DNA from: CAVXAE01 sp044225565
GTDB lineage: Bacteria > Pseudomonadota > Gammaproteobacteria > Steroidobacterales > Steroidobacteraceae
Reading direction: 5' to 3'
DNA: 25,830 nucleotides
NCBI GenBank assembly: GCA_044225565.1
Contig: JBGAIL010000053.1
Span: 1 to 25,830, forward strand
Below are positions 1 through 7,420 of this stretch, piece by piece. A model generated the notes under the pieces. It worked only from the letters and a program-made list of their open reading frames with translations, had not been told where the DNA came from and did no database searches. The number at the start of each line of letters is the position of its first letter. Position 1 is the first letter of the stretch. The position numbers and the translations under genes are program-made.

Positions 1-87
1 ATGGTGCGCAACGGGATGAAGAAGGATTTCTCCTGGCCGATGCAGGGCAAACAGTACGTCGAGCTCTACGAGCGGCTGCTGGGCTGA
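1..87 (+). CDS. glgA: Glycogen synthase, C-terminal end only (partial, runs off the left edge)
   Basis: Only the last 28 codons are present, in frame +1, ending with TGA at 85-87. The ATG at position 1 is an internal methionine, not the start. The residues NGM-KDFSW, then Y-ELY-RLL, match the end of bacterial GT5 glycogen synthases (E. coli GlgA ends in a very similar DFSW...Y-ELY-RL pattern). The enzyme transfers glucose from ADP-glucose to the growing alpha-1,4-glucan in the cytoplasm. The call is supported by the other glycogen genes in the window, including glgC, which makes its substrate. It converges on the baeR-like gene with 48 bp between them. The catalytic domains lie outside the window. 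Confidence 0.82.
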   Translation: MVRNGMKKDFSWPMQGKQYVELYERLLG

Positions 88-135
88 TGTGGCCGGGCGC
101 CGGACGGCACATGGCGGGCTCGCGCGGCGGGCTGT

Positions 136-867
136 CTACAGCTCGAGCTTGTAGCCCACGCCGTAGATCGACTGGATGGGGTCCAGCTCCGGATAAGCCT
201 GCTGCAGCTTGCGCCGCAGATTCTTGATGTGGCTGTCGACGGTGCGATCCGTCACGACGCGATGATCGGCGTAGAGGTTGTCCAGCAGTTGCTGGCGCGA
301 GAACACGCGCCCTGGCGCGGCACCGAAAGTCTTCAACAGCCGGAACTCCACCGGCGTGAGATCCAGCGCCTGGCCGTGATACTCGGCGCGGTATTGCGCC
401 TCGTCGATCTTCAAGCCCAGCGATGCAGCCGGCATCGGCCCGCGCTGCACTCTGCGCAGGATGGCTCGCACGCGCGCGACGACCTCGCGAGGGCTGAAAG
501 GCTTGCAGATATAGTCGTCCGCTCCGAGCTCGAGGCCGAGCAGGCGGTCCACCTCTTCCACCCGTGCCGTCACCATGACGACGGGTACGCTGGTGAACGA
601 GCGGATCTCGCGGCACACCTCGAGGCCATCGCGACCCGGCAGCATCAGATCGAGCAGGATGAGGTCGGGCGGATCGCTACGCACGGCGAGCGCGACCTCA
701 CGGCCGTCGGCGATGATTCGGCTCTCATACCCTGCAGCGCGCAGATAGTCCGAGAGCAACGCCGAGAGCTTCGGCTCGTCTTCGACGATGAGGATGCTCG
801 CAGCGGGACCTTCGCTCGCGCTCACGCGGCCAGGAGTGCGCACGGACGGGCTCTCGTTCGGGCTCAT
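136..867 (-). CDS. baeR: BaeR-like OmpR-family response regulator
   Basis: A 243-residue two-domain regulator. The receiver domain (about 24-140) has the acidic pocket E29/D30, the phosphoacceptor D73 in LLDLMLPG, T100 and K122 in CKPFSPREVV. The C-terminal OmpR/PhoB winged helix (about 150-243) has the typical ending YGVGYKLEL. Long stretches such as ILIVEDEPKL, GLELGADDYICKP and VVTDRTVDSHIKNLRRKL closely follow E. coli BaeR as remembered; the first 20 or so residues are an unconserved extension. Its start codon overlaps the stop of the sensor kinase (ATGA), so the two are translationally coupled. In enterobacteria BaeR activates exporter genes under envelope stress. Here the divergent tripartite pump is the obvious target, which is inference. 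No BaeR box was recognised. Confidence 0.93.
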   Translation of the reverse strand: MSPNESPSVRTPGRVSASEGPAASILIVEDEPKLSALLSDYLRAAGYESRIIADGREVALAVRSDPPDLILLDLMLPGRDGLEVCREIRSFTSVPVVMVTARVEEVDRLLGLELGADDYICKPFSPREVVARVRAILRRVQRGPMPAASLGLKIDEAQYRAEYHGQALDLTPVEFRLLKTFGAAPGRVFSRQQLLDNLYADHRVVTDRTVDSHIKNLRRKLQQAYPELDPIQSIYGVGYKLEL

Positions 868-2315
868 GGCGCTCGCGCCCTCCCGGCTTCACCGTCGCAT
901 GGCAGGATCACGGAGAGCCACAGCCCACCGAGCGGCGAAGTCCTGGCCTCGATGCGGCCATTGTGCGCATCGACGATGTTTCTGCAGATCGCGAGACCCA
1001 GCCCCGCCCCGCCGTTCGCGCGGTTGCGGGAGGCCTCCATGCGGAAGAATCGCTCGAAGAGCTGCGGCAGCGCCGATTCCGGTACGCCCGGCGCCGTGTC
1101 CTGGAAATCGATCACGACCTCGCGGCCGCTCTCCCGGCATTCGACGCGCAGCCGTCCGCCGGGATCCGTGTAACGCACCGAGTTCTCGACGATGTTGTTG
1201 AAGAGCTGATGCAGGCGCGCTTCGTCGGCGACGATCACCGGGCCCGGGTCGGGGATGCTCGCCTCGAGCGTGAGGCCTTTGGCGGCCAGCCGTTCGCGGA
1301 ACGCGCCGAGCGTGAGCTGCAACACTTCGCCGACCGGCACGTCCGTCTTGCGGTAGGTGAGCGCGCCGACGTCGGACAGCGAAAGATCGTACAAGTCGCT
1401 CACCAGCTTGCTGAGCGTGGCGACCTCGGCCTGCAGTGATCGCAACGATTCGGGGGTGAGAGCACGGACCCCATCCTCGAGCGCCTCGAGCTCTCCCCTG
1501 AGCACCGCGAGCGGCGTGCGCAGCTCGTGCGAAACGTCTGCCATGAATGCGCGACGCGACTTCTCGTTGCGCTCCAGCGTGCGCGCGAGCTGATTGAAAT
1601 CCTCGGCGAGACGACCGATGTCGTCGTTCGTGGTGACTTCGAGGCGCCCGCCGTAATCCCCGGCCGCGAGCCGGTGCGTGGCATCCGCGATTCGCCTCAC
1701 CGGCGAGAGCAGGCGTCGCGAGAGCCATACGGCGACCAGCATGGACAGCAGGATGGATCCGGCCGCGATGATCCAGAGCGAGCGGAACTGGCGTTGCTGG
1801 AACCGCACGTCCGCAGGACCGGTGACGCTCTGGAACGGCAGCACCGCGAGCCATCCCACGACCTTGCCGCTGACGACGATCGGCCGCATCCACGAAGCCT
1901 CGGGAGGATCCGCAGGGTTGCCGACCACGTGTCGCTTGTCTTCGTCGAGAAGGATGAGACGTTGATCGACGCCCGTGAGCGCGAATGGAGGTGGCTCCGG
2001 CGGCTTCCCAGGCATCGCAGCGGGCTGGCCTGCCCGGGTCGCTTCGCGCCGGTTGTCGGGTTCTGGCGGCCGAGGATTGATCACGTGATAGAGCGCGCGG
2101 GGATTGTCCTGCAGAAACTCCCAGCTGCCCTTCTGTTCGTAGGCCGTGGTGAGGAGCGGCACGAGGCTTTCGACACGGCGGATGCCCTGCTCGTTGAGAT
2201 AGCCCAGGAAGCCCCGCTCGAAGCTTACGCGCGCGGCAATGCCCGTCGCCACGGCAGCCAGGATGCTCGTAGCCAGCAGCGCGAGAAACAGTTTGGTGGC
2301 GATGCCCAATCTCAT
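864..2315 (-). CDS. baeS: BaeS-like envelope-stress sensor histidine kinase
   Basis: A 483-residue membrane kinase. TM1 lies at about 8-28, a periplasmic sensor domain at 30-175 (with a Pro-rich stretch near 80-110), TM2 at about 178-198 and a HAMP domain at 199-250. The dimerisation helix carries the H-box FMADVSHELRTPLAVLRGE, with phosphoacceptor H263. The ATPase domain has the N-box LFNNIVENSVRYTD (N374/N378), ERFF near 421 and GGAGLGLAIC. The H-box region and the C-terminal ERFFRMEASRNRA...GLAIC region are very close to E. coli BaeS. It is first in a two-gene unit with baeR (4-bp overlap) and is transcribed away from the macA-like gene across a 127-bp gap. The usual role is sensing envelope damage or toxic compounds. 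The actual signal here is unknown. Confidence 0.93.
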   Translation of the reverse strand: MRLGIATKLFLALLATSILAAVATGIAARVSFERGFLGYLNEQGIRRVESLVPLLTTAYEQKGSWEFLQDNPRALYHVINPRPPEPDNRREATRAGQPAAMPGKPPEPPPFALTGVDQRLILLDEDKRHVVGNPADPPEASWMRPIVVSGKVVGWLAVLPFQSVTGPADVRFQQRQFRSLWIIAAGSILLSMLVAVWLSRRLLSPVRRIADATHRLAAGDYGGRLEVTTNDDIGRLAEDFNQLARTLERNEKSRRAFMADVSHELRTPLAVLRGELEALEDGVRALTPESLRSLQAEVATLSKLVSDLYDLSLSDVGALTYRKTDVPVGEVLQLTLGAFRERLAAKGLTLEASIPDPGPVIVADEARLHQLFNNIVENSVRYTDPGGRLRVECRESGREVVIDFQDTAPGVPESALPQLFERFFRMEASRNRANGGAGLGLAICRNIVDAHNGRIEARTSPLGGLWLSVILPCDGEAGRARAP

Positions 2316-2442
2316 GGGCTGCTATTTACGACCGGCGACGGCCGAACAATCAAGCGGCCGCGGCGAACTCCACGGATTCTCCCCATTCCCTGCACATTCG
2401 CCGCTCACCTTGCGAGCCGTGGACGCAACACGGTGTGGACCG
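2316..2442. promoter_or_regulatory. Divergent promoter region between the kinase and the efflux operon
   Basis: These 127 bp separate the start codons of the baeS-like gene (minus) and the macA-like gene (plus), so they must contain or overlap both promoters. I could not pick convincing -35/-10 hexamers. A 7-bp inverted repeat (TCCACGG at 2369-2375, CCGTGGA at 2417-2423) is present but could be chance. The baeS start has no obvious Shine-Dalgarno sequence, and macA has only a weak GTGTGG just upstream. Confidence 0.4.
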
Positions 2443-3621
2443 ATGAACGCTCGACTCAAGCTCACAAGACGAATTCCCCGGCCCGCCTGGGTCCTCATCG
2501 CCGCGGCAGTGCTCGTCACCGCGTGCGGGAGCACCTGGCATTACCTGAACCGCGACAAGGACGGCTCGGTCGAGACCGTCATCGTGGCGCACGGCAGTCT
2601 CGAGAAGACGGTCACGGCGGTCGGCTCGCTCAAGGCCAAGGACTACGTCGACGTCGGCACGCAGGTGTCGGGCCGCGTCGAGCGGGTATTGGTGGAAATC
2701 GGGGACCGCGTGGAGAAAGGCGCGCTCATCGCGGAGATCGATCCCACGGTGTATCAGTCCACCGTCCGCAAGGACCAGGCGAACCTCGACAATCTCAAGG
2801 CTCAGCTACGCGAGCAGCAGGCCGGGCAGGCGCTCGCCGACGAGCAGCTGGCACGCAACGAGCGCATGGCGAAGCAGAACGCGGTGAGCCAGGACACGCT
2901 CGATCAATCGCGCGCGGCCGCGAAGGTGGCCGAAGCGACCGTCGCGGCGACCCAGGCGCAGATCAAGGCAGCGGCCGCGACGCTCGCCGGCGACGTGGCC
3001 AATCTCGGCTACACGAAGATCTATGCGCCGCTCAGCGGCACGGTGGTCTCGCAGACGACGCTCGAAGGGCAGACCGTCAACGCGGCGCAGTCGGCGCCGG
3101 TGATCGTCCAGGTCGCCAATCTCGACGTGATGACGGTGTGGGCGCAGGTCGCGGAAGCGGACGTCAATCGCATCAAGCCCGGCATGCCGGCCTACTTCAC
3201 GACCCTGGGCATGCCGGACCGCAAGTGGCGCGGCACCGTGCGACAGGTCCAGCCGACACCGACCACCACCAACGACGTGGTGCTCTACAACGTGCTCATC
3301 GACGTCGAGAACCCTGAAGGGCTGTTGCTACCGTCGATGACGGTGCAGACGTTCTTCGTGCTCGGCGAGGCGAAAGACACGCCGCTCGTACCATTGAGCG
3401 CGCTGCAGGCGGATCCGAAGGCTGGCCCTGATCGATACCGTGCGACGGTCCTCACGGACAAGGGCCCGCAACCCAGGACCGTCACCGTCGGCCTCTCGAA
3501 CCGCACCTCCGCCCAGGTGGTCTCGGGGCTGAAAGTCGGCGACGAGGTGATCCTGCCGACCGTCGTCGCGGGCAACGGCGTCTCTCGGGAACGCATGCCG
3601 CAGATGGGGCCGCGGCTATGA
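2443..3621 (+). CDS. macA: MacA-like periplasmic adaptor (membrane fusion protein), possible lipoprotein
   Basis: A 392-residue adaptor linking an inner-membrane MacB-type transporter to an outer-membrane channel. The open frame extends upstream to 2239, but that part overlaps the baeS coding region. The ATG at 2443 gives a proper export signal: R9/R10, then a hydrophobic stretch at 15-27. The lipoyl/barrel-sandwich half motif is VDVGTQVSGRVERVLVEIGD (about 66-85). An alpha-helical hairpin rich in A, Q and E follows at about 100-185. The second lipoyl half reads YAPLSGTVVSQTTLEGQTV, then the beta-barrel with GMPAYFTTLG and a membrane-proximal C-terminus. The order and wording match E. coli MacA. 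One difference is V-T-A-C28 after the hydrophobic stretch, which fits a lipobox, whereas MacA is normally membrane-anchored. Its stop overlaps the macB start (ATGA). Confidence 0.9.
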   Translation: MNARLKLTRRIPRPAWVLIAAAVLVTACGSTWHYLNRDKDGSVETVIVAHGSLEKTVTAVGSLKAKDYVDVGTQVSGRVERVLVEIGDRVEKGALIAEIDPTVYQSTVRKDQANLDNLKAQLREQQAGQALADEQLARNERMAKQNAVSQDTLDQSRAAAKVAEATVAATQAQIKAAAATLAGDVANLGYTKIYAPLSGTVVSQTTLEGQTVNAAQSAPVIVQVANLDVMTVWAQVAEADVNRIKPGMPAYFTTLGMPDRKWRGTVRQVQPTPTTTNDVVLYNVLIDVENPEGLLLPSMTVQTFFVLGEAKDTPLVPLSALQADPKAGPDRYRATVLTDKGPQPRTVTVGLSNRTSAQVVSGLKVGDEVILPTVVAGNGVSRERMPQMGPRL

Positions 3622-5558
3622 GCGGAAACAAGCCTCTGCTGCGCCTGTTCGACGTCGGCAAACACTACCTGAGCGGCGAGTCGGAGATCCGCGCGCTCAA
3701 CGGCATCTCGCTGGAGATCCACTCGGGCGAGTTCGTGGCGATCATGGGTCAGTCGGGCTCGGGCAAATCGACGCTCATGAACATTCTCGGCTGCCTGGAC
3801 CGGCCGACCGTCGGGCGCTACGAAGTGGACGGCATCGACGTCGCCATGTTGAACGCGGACGAGCTCGCAGCCCTGCGCCGGGACACGTTCGGGTTCGTCT
3901 TCCAGCGCTACAACCTGCTCGCCTCGGTGACCGCGGCGGAGAACGTCGAGCTGCCGGCGATCTACGCCGGCCAGGGCCGCAGGGAACGCATCGAGCGGGC
4001 GCGTGCGCTGCTTGCCCAATTGGGGCTGGGCGATCGCACTGGCCATCGACCCACGCAGCTTTCCGGCGGCCAGCAGCAGCGGGTATCGATTGCCCGCGCG
4101 CTAATGAATGGCGCCGACGTGATCCTCGCCGACGAGCCGACCGGTGCGCTCGACAGCCGCAGCGGCGAGGAAGTGCTGGCGCTGCTCTCCGAGCTGCACG
4201 CCAAGGGGCACACGATCATCCTCATCACGCACGATGCCGACGTCGCGGCGCATGCCGAGCGGGTGATCCAGATTCGGGACGGGCGCATCGTCGAGGACTC
4301 CGGATTCGCGAAGACCGTGGAGACCAGAGACGCGAAGGCGCGCGTCGTCGCCCGAAGCCTCGATTGGGCCTCGCAGCTGCGCGAGGCCGTAAAGATGGCT
4401 CTGCACTCGCTGCGAACGAACGTGTTTCGCAGTGCGCTCACGTTGCTCGGCGTCGTCATCGGGGTGGCCGCGGTGGTGACGATGCTGGCCATCGGGAATG
4501 GCAGCAAGCAGGACGTCATGGACCGGATTCAATCGATGGGCACGAACCTGCTGCTGGTGTTCCCGGGCGCGCCGGGTACGAGGCCCACTGGAGACATCGC
4601 AACGCTCACCCCGGCGGACGCCACGGCGATCCGCGAGCTGCCCAATGTCGTCACCGTGTCGCCCGAACGGCGCACGCGCGCGACGCTCCGGTTCGGCAAC
4701 ATCGACTATCAGAGCAATATCACGGGTGTGTGGCCGGGCTACGTGCAGACGCAGAACTGGCAGATGGAGAGCGGCAGCTTCATCACGGATGACGACGTAC
4801 GGAGCTATGCGCCCGTCATCGTGCTCGGCAAGACCACCGCCGGCAACCTCTTCCCCAACGGCGAGGAGCCCGTGGGGCAGTTCGTGCTCGTCTCGAACGT
4901 GCCGTTCGAAGTGATCGGCGTGCTCGCGGGCAAGGGCGCCAACGCCTTCGGCTCGGACATGGATGACGTGGCCCTGGTGCCGCTCTCCACGGGCTTCATC
5001 CGGCTGTTCGGCAAGCAGTACCTCAACTCCATCAACGTGAAGATCGCCTCGACCGCACAGGCCGAAAGCACGCAGGCGGCGATCGGCGACCTGCTCGAGC
5101 CACGGCACGGCACCGAGGACTTCCAGGTGCGCAGCACCACGTCGCTCATGCAGACCGCGGAATCCACGCAGAACACTCTGACGCTGCTCCTGGGCTCGGT
5201 CGCGGCGATCTCGCTGCTCGTCGGCGGCATCGGCGTGATGAACATCATGCTCGTGAACGTCACCGAGCGGACTCGCGAGATCGGCGTGCGCATGGCGACC
5301 GGCGCGAGAACCAGCAACATCCTTTTGCAGTTCAACACGGAAGCGCTGGTGGTGTGCGGCATCGGCGGGCTGATCGGCGTGGCGCTCGGCATCGCCGCCG
5401 GGCTGGTCGCGCAGATGTTCGGCACGAAAGTGGTCTTCACGGCCGCGCCCGCAATATTCGCGTTCACTTCGGCCTTTGCGACAGGCCTGCTGTTCGGGTA
5501 TCTGCCCGCACGCAAGGCCGCGCAGTTGGACCCTGTCGTGGCATTGGCTTCGGAATAG
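3618..5558 (+). CDS. macB: MacB-like ABC transporter (ATPase-permease)
   Basis: A 646-residue half transporter, essentially the usual MacB length. The N-terminal ATPase has Walker A GQSGSGKST (44-52), Q-loop FQRYNL near 95-100, signature LSGGQQQR (148-155), Walker B VILADEP (168-174) and H-loop H205. A linker leads to TM1 (about 270-294), then a large periplasmic domain (about 295-515) and three more TM segments near 520-545, 572-598 and 608-634. The ending is the typical GYLPARKAAQLDPV-AL. MacB does not carry substrate through its membrane segments; it uses ATP to drive transport from the periplasm through MacA and an outer-membrane duct. Substrates of the family include macrolides, peptides and lipopeptide-like molecules; the substrate here is unknown. 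It lies between macA (4-bp overlap) and the outer-membrane factor (8-bp gap). Confidence 0.94.
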   Translation: MSGNKPLLRLFDVGKHYLSGESEIRALNGISLEIHSGEFVAIMGQSGSGKSTLMNILGCLDRPTVGRYEVDGIDVAMLNADELAALRRDTFGFVFQRYNLLASVTAAENVELPAIYAGQGRRERIERARALLAQLGLGDRTGHRPTQLSGGQQQRVSIARALMNGADVILADEPTGALDSRSGEEVLALLSELHAKGHTIILITHDADVAAHAERVIQIRDGRIVEDSGFAKTVETRDAKARVVARSLDWASQLREAVKMALHSLRTNVFRSALTLLGVVIGVAAVVTMLAIGNGSKQDVMDRIQSMGTNLLLVFPGAPGTRPTGDIATLTPADATAIRELPNVVTVSPERRTRATLRFGNIDYQSNITGVWPGYVQTQNWQMESGSFITDDDVRSYAPVIVLGKTTAGNLFPNGEEPVGQFVLVSNVPFEVIGVLAGKGANAFGSDMDDVALVPLSTGFIRLFGKQYLNSINVKIASTAQAESTQAAIGDLLEPRHGTEDFQVRSTTSLMQTAESTQNTLTLLLGSVAAISLLVGGIGVMNIMLVNVTERTREIGVRMATGARTSNILLQFNTEALVVCGIGGLIGVALGIAAGLVAQMFGTKVVFTAAPAIFAFTSAFATGLLFGYLPARKAAQLDPVVALASE

Positions 5559-5566
5559 GTGCCTGC

Positions 5567-6931
5567 ATGAGAATTTCGTTGATTTGCGCGATGGCCCTGA
5601 CGCTCGGGGCCTGCAGCATGACGCCGACTTACGAGCGGCCCGTAGCCGACGTGCCGGCTGCCTGGGATGCGGCGGCGAAATCGCCGGCGGGCAACGCCGT
5701 GACAGCGGCATGGTGGCAACGCTTCGGCAGCGACGAGCTGAATTCGTTGATGAGCGAGGCGCTGAACGCAAACCATGACCTCGCCGCCGCGGCGCAACGC
5801 ATCGAGCAGGCGCGAGCGTCTGCAAAGGTTGCCCGCAGCCGCCTGCTTCCGGCAGTCACAGCCACCGCCTCCGCGTCCCGGGACAGAACCGGCAGCGACG
5901 GCCCGGCTCAAACGGACAGCACCGATCAGGTCACGATGGCCGCAAGCTACGAAGCCGATCTCTGGGGCGGCAACCGCGCTTCCAGCGCCGCCGCCCGAGC
6001 GCGTGTGAGCGAGAGCGAGTACGCCCGCGATGCCGTGGCGCTCACCCTGCAAGCGGACGTGGCATCGGACTATTTCCAGATCCTCGCGCTGCGGGACCGG
6101 CTCGGGATCGCGAAGCAGAACCTCGAAGCAGCCCGCCAGCTCCTGTCGCTGGTCGAGGTCCGCTACGACAACGGGGGAGCGACGGCGCTCGATCTGGCAC
6201 AGCAGCGCACGACCACTCTCGGCATCCAGGCAGAGATTCCGGCACTCGAGCAGAGTCTGAACGAGACGCTGCACGCGCTCGCGGTGCTGCTCGGCCGCGC
6301 GCCGCAAGGATTCGACGTGACGGGCCAGTCGCTCGGTTCACTCTCGCTGCCGGCCATCGACGCCGATGCGCCCGCGAGGCTGCTCGATCGGCGCCCCGAC
6401 ATTCGCTCTGCCGAAGCAGGCTTGATTGCGGCGAATGCGGACATCGGCGTGGCTCGCGCGGCCCTCTACCCCAGCATCGGGCTGAGCGCCGGTGCTTCGA
6501 TCACTGGAGCGCTGACGGGCGGCAGCACCACTGTCGCCAGCCTCGCGACGTCGCTGGCGCAGACGATCTTCGATGGCGGCAGCCTGCGCGGGCAAGTGTC
6601 GCTCAGTGAAGCAGCACGCGCGGAGCTGGCGGAAAGCTACGTGCAGGCGGTGCTCACCAGCTTCAAGGAAGTCGAGGATAGCCTGAGTGCGGTGTCGACC
6701 AGCGCTTCCCGCGCACAGTTGCTCGCGGAGACTGCAGCCCAGGCGCGCGAGGCGCACCGGCTCGCGGACGTGAGATATCGCGAAGGCGTGGAGGACTTGC
6801 TGACGCTGCTGGACAGCCAGCGGACGCAGCTGAGTGCGGAGGACAACCTGGTGCAGGCCCGGCTCTCGAGCTATGTCGCGACGCTGAGCCTGTTCAAGTC
6901 GCTGGGCGGCGGCTGGTCCGAAGCGGGCTGA
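5567..6931 (+). CDS. NodT/OprM-type outer-membrane efflux lipoprotein
   Basis: A 454-residue outer-membrane factor of the TolC superfamily. The frame is open from 5354, but the ATG at 5567 gives a clear lipoprotein signal, MRISLICAMALTLGAC with lipobox LGAC (C16), followed by the family hallmark TPTYERP. Two outer-membrane efflux repeats follow (about 55-245 and 265-445), including WWQRFGS, YEADLWG, VRYDNGGATALDLAQQ, RRPDIRSAEAGLIAANADIGVARAALYPSI and DVRYREGVEDLLTLLDSQRTQL. It would form the trimeric outer-membrane channel for the MacAB-like pump encoded just upstream. The 8-bp gap from macB contains a weak AGG as ribosome-binding site. It ends against the convergent LEA14-like gene. Confidence 0.93.
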   Translation: MRISLICAMALTLGACSMTPTYERPVADVPAAWDAAAKSPAGNAVTAAWWQRFGSDELNSLMSEALNANHDLAAAAQRIEQARASAKVARSRLLPAVTATASASRDRTGSDGPAQTDSTDQVTMAASYEADLWGGNRASSAAARARVSESEYARDAVALTLQADVASDYFQILALRDRLGIAKQNLEAARQLLSLVEVRYDNGGATALDLAQQRTTTLGIQAEIPALEQSLNETLHALAVLLGRAPQGFDVTGQSLGSLSLPAIDADAPARLLDRRPDIRSAEAGLIAANADIGVARAALYPSIGLSAGASITGALTGGSTTVASLATSLAQTIFDGGSLRGQVSLSEAARAELAESYVQAVLTSFKEVEDSLSAVSTSASRAQLLAETAAQAREAHRLADVRYREGVEDLLTLLDSQRTQLSAEDNLVQARLSSYVATLSLFKSLGGGWSEAG

Positions 6932-6959
6932 GCGGCCTGACAGCCGCGACACGCTCAGC
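6927..6959. terminator. Inverted repeat between convergent genes, possible bidirectional terminator without T-runs
   Basis: The arms GCTGAGCG (6927-6934) and CGCTCAGC (6952-6959) are perfect reverse complements. An inner GCGGC/GCCGC pair (6932-6936, 6943-6947) partly competes with the outer arm. The stop codons of both flanking genes lie inside the arms. There is no T-tract on either side, so classic intrinsic termination is doubtful. Confidence 0.35.
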
Positions 6960-7404
6960 GCAGGTTGAACGTACCGCGCTCCTCGAACGGGATCGAGCGC
7001 AGGAATCCCTCCGACAGCGAGATCTTCCCCTTCATCCGGTACTCCACCTGGTCGCTGCGCGAGTTGCGCTGGCCGAGCAGCTTCAGCAGCGCGCTCGCCA
7101 TGTTCGCCGTGACGTTCATGTCGAACTCCGCCTCGCCGAGCGCCGGCACGACGAAGCTCTCTCCCGAAACCCCATTCGCGAACGGCTCGCCAGCAACCTC
7201 GAGCCCGTAGGTGATCCCCTTGATGGGCAACGCCCGGTCGTTCGGGTTCTGCACGTGCAGGCGCACCTTCATGCGCTGCTCGAACACGTCGCTCTTCAGC
7301 AGCTCCACGTTCACGATGGACAGCGTGGGCTTCTCGAGCTTCGGCACGAGCGACGAGCAGGCGACGAGCACCGGCAGCAACAACGACAGGACGACGGCTC
7401 TCAT
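6955..7404 (-). CDS. LEA14-like (LEA_2/WHy domain) small lipoprotein
   Basis: A 149-residue protein. The frame opens at 7437, but the ATG at 7404 is chosen because a strong GGAGGT lies 6 bases upstream of it and it starts a clean lipoprotein signal, MRAVVLSLLLPVLVAC (C16). The mature part is a LEA_2-type immunoglobulin-like beta fold: VNVELLKSD, then KVRLHVQNPNDRALPIKGITYGLEVAG with the characteristic NPND (53-56), ending in a basic, beta-rich tail. Such lipoproteins are common in Gammaproteobacteria and have no firmly assigned function; the domain is linked to desiccation stress in plants. It follows malQ with a 16-bp gap, so it is probably the last gene of the glycogen operon. That pairing may reflect shared stress regulation (inference). 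Confidence 0.82.
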   Translation of the reverse strand: MRAVVLSLLLPVLVACSSLVPKLEKPTLSIVNVELLKSDVFEQRMKVRLHVQNPNDRALPIKGITYGLEVAGEPFANGVSGESFVVPALGEAEFDMNVTANMASALLKLLGQRNSRSDQVEYRMKGKISLSEGFLRSIPFEERGTFNLR

Positions 7405-7420
7405 GCGGACACCTCCGAGG

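Noticed and set aside
88..135. Terminator between glgA and baeR
   Set aside because: The 48-bp convergent gap is GC-rich but shows no clean stem with a T-tract on either strand.
1527..3317. Long 596-codon open frame on the plus strand across baeS and macA
   Set aside because: It is antisense to the clear kinase and then out of frame with the clear adaptor. Its composition (Arg-, Gly- and His-rich) is typical of shadow frames in GC-rich DNA.
4101..6307. Two long minus-strand frames opposite macB and the outer-membrane factor
   Set aside because: Both strands cannot easily code here, and the plus-strand genes have full family motifs. The minus frames have none.
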